This document shows, piece after piece, positions 35,401 to 40,123 of a DNA stretch of 40,123 nucleotides. A program made the translations under genes and the position numbers. Numbering within the stretch: position 1 is the first letter of the stretch; every line of letters begins with the position of its first letter. The stretch is from an uncultured Prevotellaceae bacterium (GTDB lineage: Bacteria; Bacteroidota; Bacteroidia; Bacteroidales; Muribaculaceae): positions 1 through 40,123 of the forward strand of contig ONYP01000028.1 in the NCBI GenBank assembly GCA_900322135.1, given 5' to 3'. The notes under the pieces are model-generated. The model worked only from the letters and a program-made list of their open reading frames with translations. It was not told the DNA's origin and ran no database searches.

Positions 35401-36182
35401 CCATCTCGCTGACCTATGATGTTCCCCGCAGCTTCCTGGCCCGCACCAAGTACATCAAGCGTGCTGCCATCACGGCTGCTGCCAACAATCTGGTACTGTT
35501 CACCAACTACGACGGTGATCCCGAGGTAGCTGCTTCGGGTGCCGGTATCGGTGGTTCGTCTTCGGTAGGTTTCGACTACTGCGGTGTTCCCGCTACCCGT
35601 TCCTACTCTGTAGGTATTAACCTCGTCTTCGGTACTGACGATGCAGCACCTGCTCGCGTGAACACTGCTGAGCTCGACCTGCTCAACGGTCAGATCAACG
35701 ACCTGCGCAACCAGCTTGCTAACGCTAATAACGCCAACAACGCCCGCATTGCACAGCTCGAGAACGACTTGGCTGCTGCCAACCGCGCCTTGGCTAACTG
35801 CAAGAGCGACCTGAATGCTGCCAAGAATGTTGCTCCCAAGGTGGTAGACAACAGCAAGCAGTACATGAATGTGCTCGTTCACTTCCCCGTGAACAAGACC
35901 GGCGTTACCGCTGACCAGCGTCCCAATGTTGAGCGCATTGCCGCTTACATGAAGAGCCATCCCGAGGCAACCTGTGAGATCAAGGGTTACGCTTCGCCCG
36001 AGGGTAACCAGGAGAACAACATCAAGCTCGCTAACGGCCGTGCCGCCAGCGTGAAGGATATGCTCGTCAAGAAGTATGGTATCGCTGCCAACCGCATCAA
36101 GGCTGAAGGCCAGGGTATCAGCAACATGTTTGACGAACTGAGTTGGAACCGTGTTTCGATTTGCGAAATCATCGTGAAGTAA
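32470..36182 (+). pseudogene. SusC/RagA transporter with coiled-coil and OmpA-like C-terminus (SusC-3), frameshifted
   Basis: The ATG at 32470 (not the upstream GTG at 32464) gives the signal peptide MKKQLALLAALAIACGAPAG. A regulatory-like domain (VSGVIRDAQGEPLIGATVKV), a TonB-box region (LDEVVVTALGIRKDKKSLGY, the subtype that usually pairs with SusD-like_2 proteins) and a plug (FVVDGVIYD; ALYGSRAANGVVMITTKKG) follow. The frame is lost after MTDDTER: it reads GICSTGGG and stops at 33927. The second frame resumes at about 33903 (DLFDWWWLSYRMG) and runs through the barrel, a coiled coil (LLNGQINDLRNQLANANN onward) and the OmpA-like domain (GYASPEG) to 36182. About 9-11 codons expected between TER and DLFDW are absent, with 3n+1 bases missing, so this is a small deletion rather than a single-base slip. 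It may be real decay or an assembly fault. Confidence 0.88.
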
Positions 36183-36275
36183 TTAACTAGGGACTAGAAA
36201 CTAAGAACTAGAAACTAATAAAAACAGATATAATTATGAAACTTTTCAAATCAATTATACTGTGTGGCCTGGGTG
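36027..36275. repeat. Right arm of the 250-bp inverted repeat around the divergent SusC pair
   Basis: Counterpart of 28102-28353. Perfect blocks at 36027-36084 (58 bp, OmpA module) and 36206-36262 (57 bp, spacer plus the first 27 bases of SusD-3). The region between the arms holds both complete SusC transmembrane parts. Confidence 0.85.
36185..36219. repeat. Period-7 array in the SusC-3/SusD-3 spacer
   Basis: Five heptamers: AACTAGG, GACTAGA, AACTAAG, AACTAGA, AACTAAT, beginning 2 bp after the SusC-3 stop codon. Confidence 0.75.
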
Positions 36276-38116
36276 CTGCGATGTTGTCGCTGACCTCTTG
36301 TAACGACTGGCTTGATGTGAATGTTGACCCCGATAGCCCTTCGGCCGAGTCCACGACCTATGACCAGCGTTTGGCGCACATTCAATTCTATACCAATAGT
36401 GGTCTGCAGTTCGGTGCATGGCGTACCACTATGGCCATGGGTGACTGGACCCGTAACAACGGTGGCGGTAACTACTGGCATGTGTCCTATTGGTATCCCG
36501 TTGACGGTCAGGTGACCACGGTTTATCAGTGGTGGTTCGTTGGTGCTTATGCCAATGTGCCTGATATGATCAAGAAGGCTGAAGAGGCCGAGAACTGGCA
36601 GTTTGCCGGTGCCGGCTATCTGATTAAGGCCTACGGCTTTATGGCCATGACCGACCTCTATGGTGAGATGCCTTACACCCAGGCAGCCGCCGAGCCCGCT
36701 ACTCCCGAGTATGACACCGGTAAGACGATCTATCTGGGTTGCTTGGAGACCATCGACAAGGCCATTGAGTGCCTCGAGAAGGGTCAGAGTCAGGATCCCA
36801 GCCTGCCCACGCTGGCAGCCGGTGACTGGTGGAACAAAGGTGACCTGAACAAGTGGATCAAACTCGCATATCTGCTTAAGGCCCGCTGGATCAACAAGTT
36901 GAACAAGAAGGGTGCCGGTAGTTACAAGGATGGTAAGTATGATGCCGACGAAATCCTGCGCTGCCTTGACAAGGCCATGCAGAGCAATGCCGACAACACC
37001 ATCGTCAACCACACCGACGACAACGGTGCAACCCACGATAACCTCGGTTGGGATGAGCCCGTTGACTACTCGCCCCTGTTCTCGGTTAGCGGTATGAACT
37101 CCGGTTACATGGCCACCAAGATGCTCTATGACAACCTGACCAACTTTGCTGGTAAGGGCGTTGAGGATCCCCGTGCTGACCACATCCTGCCCTGGGCTTA
37201 CAGCCCCAACAGGAGTGAGAATGGTATCGATGCCAATGGCGTGAAGTGGAATGGTCACTGGCGCCGCACGCTCGGCGTTGACATGTCCAGTGAGATCAAC
37301 AGCCAGGGTGGCCCCCTGCGCGCTATGTTCAACACCGAGACCAACAGTTGGTACATTAACAGTGCCAATGAGGCTCGTCTGGGTGATACCGTCTATATCG
37401 AGGGTACCAGCGACTGTAAGGGTTACTTTGCTAATCCCAGCATCCTGTACTGCCGCGCCGGTAGCGGTAAGTTTGAGTCGGCTGAGTCAGGTACATTCTA
37501 CACCCGCGTAAGTTCGCCCACCTACATCGGTACCTATGCCGAGTGCTGCTTCATCAAGGCCGAGACCCTCTTCAAGAAGGGTGACAAGGCTGGTGCTTAC
37601 GCTGCCTACAAGGCTGGTGTGAAGGCTAGTTGCGAGTTGATGAACGAGAAACTGAGGACATGGATTGCCGAGGATGCTAGTCTCGCCGACTGCCCGTCGT
37701 TCACCCCGATGACTGCCGAGGCTATCGACAACTTCGTGAACAACGGTATCGGCACCCAGGCTGAGTTGACCCTGGGTCACATCCTCATGCAGAAGCGTAT
37801 CGCCCTCATGTTCTCCTATGAGATCTGGAACGATATGCGCCGCTATGACTTCGATCCCAACATCTTCTTCGGTTGGTCGATCCCCGCTTACCACTACAAG
37901 GTGGCTGCCGCTATGCTGGCCATCCCCGAGGGCAAGCAGTATCGTCGCTGGCGTCAGTGCTCACACGAGTACAACTACAACAGCAAGAACCTGCAGGCCA
38001 TCGGTGCTCAGGTTCCCGGCGCCCGCATGACCGACGGTGAGGGCAAGGAAGTGATGTGGAACCGTCAGGATGACGCTTGGACCATCCCCGTTTGGTGGGA
38101 CAGCGACCAGGAGTAA
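36236..38116 (+). CDS. SusD-like_2-family lipoprotein (SusD-3)
   Basis: A 626-residue surface lipoprotein. The signal peptide is almost the same as that of SusD-2 (MKLFKSIILCGLGAAMLSLT, then SC, Cys22), but the mature protein is of the SusD-like_2 type: NDWLDVNVDPDSPS at the start, AGYLIKAYGFMAMTDLYGEMPYTQA, ILPWAYSPNRS, and a C-terminal MQKRIALMFSYEIWNDMRRYDF with IPEGKQYRRWRQC. This subfamily goes with SusC proteins carrying the TALGIRKDKK motif, which matches SusC-3, so the pairing looks original despite the shared signal peptide. If SusC-3 is truly broken, this lipoprotein has lost its transporter. A strong terminator follows. Confidence 0.92.
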   Translation: MKLFKSIILCGLGAAMLSLTSCNDWLDVNVDPDSPSAESTTYDQRLAHIQFYTNSGLQFGAWRTTMAMGDWTRNNGGGNYWHVSYWYPVDGQVTTVYQWWFVGAYANVPDMIKKAEEAENWQFAGAGYLIKAYGFMAMTDLYGEMPYTQAAAEPATPEYDTGKTIYLGCLETIDKAIECLEKGQSQDPSLPTLAAGDWWNKGDLNKWIKLAYLLKARWINKLNKKGAGSYKDGKYDADEILRCLDKAMQSNADNTIVNHTDDNGATHDNLGWDEPVDYSPLFSVSGMNSGYMATKMLYDNLTNFAGKGVEDPRADHILPWAYSPNRSENGIDANGVKWNGHWRRTLGVDMSSEINSQGGPLRAMFNTETNSWYINSANEARLGDTVYIEGTSDCKGYFANPSILYCRAGSGKFESAESGTFYTRVSSPTYIGTYAECCFIKAETLFKKGDKAGAYAAYKAGVKASCELMNEKLRTWIAEDASLADCPSFTPMTAEAIDNFVNNGIGTQAELTLGHILMQKRIALMFSYEIWNDMRRYDFDPNIFFGWSIPAYHYKVAAAMLAIPEGKQYRRWRQCSHEYNYNSKNLQAIGAQVPGARMTDGEGKEVMWNRQDDAWTIPVWWDSDQE

Positions 38117-38134
38117 TCCCCTACCCTATCCAAT

Positions 38135-38175
38135 AAAAACGACCGCCGAGGCTCACAGCCCCGGCGGCGTTTTTA
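38135..38175 (+). terminator. Terminator of the SusC-3/SusD-3 operon
   Basis: Long stem AAAAACG..CGCCG..GGCT against AGCC.CGGCGGCGTTTTT with loop CAC and a terminal T run, 18 bp after the SusD-3 stop. Confidence 0.9.
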
Positions 38176-38180
38176 TTTTA

Positions 38181-38215
38181 GTTAGAAGTTAGGAGTTAGG
38201 GGTTAGGAGTTGGCC
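38181..38215. repeat. Period-7 array after SusD-3
   Basis: Heptamers GTTAGAA, GTTAGGA, GTTAGGG, GTTAGGA, GTTGGCC. The units are the same as in the array at 9841. Confidence 0.75.
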
Positions 38216-38242
38216 ATGCTGAATCCAATCTGTTGTTTTGAA

Positions 38243-38382
38243 TCGACCTGGCGGTCGAGAAATCAATCAAAATAAAACCAAATATGATAAATTTCCCGTG
38301 CGCAACACGATTACATGTTGTGTGATTCTTTCGCAGGGTTATCTTTTTTATTTTTGTTCGATTTCTCGTGCGAAGCACGATC
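38243..38382. repeat. Compound palindromic intergenic element
   Basis: A TCGACC/GGTCGA palindrome (38243-38258) leads into an imperfect inverted repeat: CGAGAAATC plus an A-rich run (38256-38277) against a T-rich run plus GATTTCTCG (ending 38368). Inside lie CGTGCGCAACACG and TGTTGTG; just outside is CGTGCGAAGCACG (38367-38379). It sits between convergent SusD-3 and the glycosyltransferase. It encodes nothing visible and could be a terminator group or a small non-autonomous element. Confidence 0.45.
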
Positions 38383-38399
38383 CTTAGTTCCTGGCGCGA

Positions 38400-39557
38400 T
38401 TACTCGGTGGGCGGGATGTCGATGTCGACGACGGGAGCTGTTTGCAGCAGGCTGTGGTATAGGTCGGTCATCTTCTTGTAGAAGGCGGGATAATCCAGGT
38501 TTTCCTCAAAATCGCGCTGTGCCTGGGTTCCCATGCGGGAACGCGCGGCGTTGTCGTTGATCAGCTGGTTGATGGCAACGGTGAGCGCTTGCTCGTCGCC
38601 CGGCGGCACGAGGATGCCGTTCACGCCGTCATGGACATATTCGGGTTGGGCTCCGTTGTTACTGCAGATGTGGGCCTTGCCTGCCATCATATACTCCAAG
38701 TTGCTGATACCCAGTGCCTCGGGTTGGATTGACGGGAGCACGCCGAAGTCGGCTTGGCGCAGGTATTCCAGGATGTTTTCCCTGAATCCCAGCAGCGACA
38801 CATTGTGGACAAGTCCGTTGGCAACGATGAAACCCTTGATTTTTGCCTTGTATTTTGGCTCTCCGTCGCCGATGAGTGCCAGATGGTACTTGGCCTTATC
38901 CACATGGGTTAACGCGCTCAGAAGCGAGTCTAGGCCTTTTTCCGGGGTCAGTTTGCCATGGTACATGATGAGTGCCTGGTGGCTGTCGAGATTCAGCTCG
39001 CGGCGCAGGTCGGGCACCTCGGTGCCGATGTGGCTGTCGCACACGCTGTCGCGCAGCACCACGCCACGGTCGGCATACTGCTTTTTGGCCTTGCCCAGGA
39101 AGGCTTCACGAGCCATCTCGGAGGAGAAGACGAAGCAGTCGATGGCCTTGTACAGCTTGGTGTACATGTAATTCTTCTTGGGTTTATAGACACCATGGAC
39201 GCTCACTACCACACGGGTGTTGCGGTTCTCGCTGATGCGACGGGCCATCACGGCCATGAAGGCATCCTTGAAGCTGTGGACATGGATGATGTTTTGCCCC
39301 TTGCGCAGCAGTCGTGCAAATCGCACGGGCGAATCGATGTCGGTCACACCCTTGAGCGGCAGGATGGAAATGGGAATCTCCAAGCGGCGGTATTGCTTGA
39401 GCACGACGGGATGCTTGCGGCACACGACCTCGACATAGAAGTCAGGATCGTTGCGCAGGCGTTCCACCAGGTCATAGGTATATTGCTCGGCACCTGTCCA
39501 GTGCTTGTTGGAGACGATATGGAATACATTAATCATACAGAGGCGATTTTTCTTCAT
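38400..39557 (-). CDS. GT4-family glycosyltransferase
   Basis: A 385-residue retaining glycosyltransferase with the GT-B fold, probably adding a sugar to a surface glycan or lipid-linked precursor in the cytoplasm. The N-terminal half opens with VFHIVSNKHWTGAEQYTYDL, the acceptor-side start of GT4 enzymes. The second half has YHGKLTPEKGLDSLLSAL and LIGDGE, then LPSIQPEALGISNLEYMMAGK, the E-x7-E-type donor-binding motif, followed by NGILVPPGDEQAL. The frame is open to 39629, but the ATG at 39557 fits the family start better; the ATG at 39536 (MINVFHIV) is an equally good choice. No other glycan genes are beside it, so donor and acceptor are unknown. Confidence 0.9.
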   Translation of the reverse strand: MKKNRLCMINVFHIVSNKHWTGAEQYTYDLVERLRNDPDFYVEVVCRKHPVVLKQYRRLEIPISILPLKGVTDIDSPVRFARLLRKGQNIIHVHSFKDAFMAVMARRISENRNTRVVVSVHGVYKPKKNYMYTKLYKAIDCFVFSSEMAREAFLGKAKKQYADRGVVLRDSVCDSHIGTEVPDLRRELNLDSHQALIMYHGKLTPEKGLDSLLSALTHVDKAKYHLALIGDGEPKYKAKIKGFIVANGLVHNVSLLGFRENILEYLRQADFGVLPSIQPEALGISNLEYMMAGKAHICSNNGAQPEYVHDGVNGILVPPGDEQALTVAINQLINDNAARSRMGTQAQRDFEENLDYPAFYKKMTDLYHSLLQTAPVVDIDIPPTE

Positions 39558-39915
39558 TGTGGCACCACGCGGTGCCATCTGAGCCACGAAGATACATATT
39601 TTTTTGCTCATGGGCAAGAAACACGGCAAAATACTTCTCTCCTCTCCCCTGCCCTATCTTATTGGCGATAAGGCAAAATATTCGATGAAACCGGCATTTT
39701 TTACCCAAAATCAGCCACTTCCTTCCTAATGTAGCTGATTGTCTGATACCGTGCTATCGCACAGGTGATATCCATTTAAAAGAATCATTTGTTCCCATCA
39801 GTGCAGTGAGAAGCGGTTGAGGGTGTGACTACCGAAAATAGTAAGGCACGGCATGAGAAGATGCCGTGCCTTGTCGTTGTGGTTGACGAGGAGGGGTCGT
39901 CTCTCCCCCACCCGA
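39558..39915. other. Intergenic region upstream of the glycosyltransferase gene
   Basis: No gene is seen. A possible minus-strand -7 TATCTTCG lies at 39587-39594, 30 bp before the glycosyltransferase start. A stretch at 39683-39708 resembles one at 25337-25362. The far end holds the terminator at 39843-39872. Confidence 0.5.
39843..39872 (-). terminator. Terminator of the SPFH-domain gene
   Basis: A perfect 12-bp stem AAGGCACGGCAT / ATGCCGTGCCTT with a 6-nt loop, 43 bp after the stop codon of the minus-strand gene to its right. Confidence 0.75.
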
Positions 39916-40123
39916 TTATTCCTTCTTGTCGCTGCTGAAGAGGTCCTTGATGCCGCCGATGGAGCCGAGCAGGTTGGTTGCCTCATAGGGCAGGTAGACC
40001 GTCTTGGTCTTGTCGCCGCTTGCCACGGTGTCGAGCATCTGGATGTACTTCTGAGCCAGCAGGTAGTTGGCGGGATTGGTGCTCTGCCCTACTGCCTGGG
40101 TAATCTTGTCGATGGCGATAGCC
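39916..40123 (-). CDS. SPFH/Band 7 (stomatin-like) protein, C-terminal part
   Basis: The last 69 codons of a minus-strand gene that starts beyond the window; the TAA is at 39916-39918. The visible sequence (AIDKITQAVGQSTNPANYLL, then QKYIQMLDTVASGDKTKTV, YLPYEATNLLGSIGGIKDLF) is the typical end of the stomatin/HflC/QmcA-like SPFH proteins, which form oligomeric rings on the inner membrane and work with membrane proteases. An NfeD-like partner gene would be expected nearby, but only sequence outside the window could show it. Confidence 0.85.
   Translation of the reverse strand, partial: AIAIDKITQAVGQSTNPANYLLAQKYIQMLDTVASGDKTKTVYLPYEATNLLGSIGGIKDLFSSDKKE

Noticed and set aside
33855-35960. 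A 701-codon open frame on the minus strand inside SusC-3
   Set aside because: It is the antisense shadow of a GC-biased SusC gene; it lacks a signal or domain pattern, and the plus strand gives clear SusC motifs. The same holds for long antisense frames over SusD-1, the MscS gene, SusC-2 and SusD-3.
28198-36182. A tyrosine or serine recombinase driving inversion of the SusC pair
   Set aside because: No recombinase gene or short crossover site is present in the window; any inversion would have to rely on homology or a distant enzyme.
1-40123. tRNA or rRNA genes
   Set aside because: No cloverleaf with a TTCGA-type arm and no rRNA-like sequence was found in the gaps.

Overview
The window is a chromosomal stretch of a Bacteroidales bacterium, most likely from a Muribaculaceae- or Prevotella-like gut or rumen lineage. 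The evidence is three SusC/SusD outer-membrane transporter pairs, lipoproteins with an acidic Bacteroidetes-type export signal after the lipobox, promoters that fit the Bacteroidetes -33 TTTG / -7 TAnnTTTG pattern, an M6 protease with a dockerin-like tail, and AT-rich leaders without strong Shine-Dalgarno sequences. The genus is inference.

Left third (1-9.9 kb): the end of a DUF4878-like protein; a secreted M6 metalloprotease; and a minus-strand housekeeping run nadA, a glutathione peroxidase, leuS and rdgB. A SpoU-type RNA methyltransferase is transcribed the other way. Middle (10.3-26.2 kb): a plus-strand operon of SusC, SusD and a small surface lipoprotein; a large MscS-type channel; lgt with a downstream lipoprotein; obgE; two tandem uridine-kinase-like genes, the second broken by a small deletion; and an MBL-fold lipoprotein. 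Right third (26.4-38.1 kb): two further SusC/SusD pairs arranged back to back around a shared divergent promoter region, the plus-strand SusC being frameshifted. The window ends with a GT4 glycosyltransferase and the end of an SPFH/stomatin-like gene.

The most unusual content is the SusC set. All three SusC proteins continue past the end of the beta-barrel into a coiled-coil spacer of about 50 residues and an OmpA-like peptidoglycan-binding domain of about 110 residues. This predicts TonB-dependent importers tethered to the cell wall. The DNA of the OmpA module is nearly identical among the three genes, with a shared perfect 58-bp block. In the divergent pair the near-identity runs through the SusC-SusD spacer into the SusD signal peptide, so the 8-kb divergent SusC block is bounded by inverted repeats of about 250 bp. 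Recombination there would swap the SusD partners. No CAZymes, sigma/anti-sigma pairs or hybrid sensors accompany these pairs here, so their substrates cannot be read from context.

A second recurring signal is a set of short degenerate tandem arrays in intergenic DNA, with a strict period of 7 bp (seven arrays) or 9 bp (three arrays, two folded into palindromes). They sit mostly just past stop codons, and one supplies the stop codon of the RNA methyltransferase.
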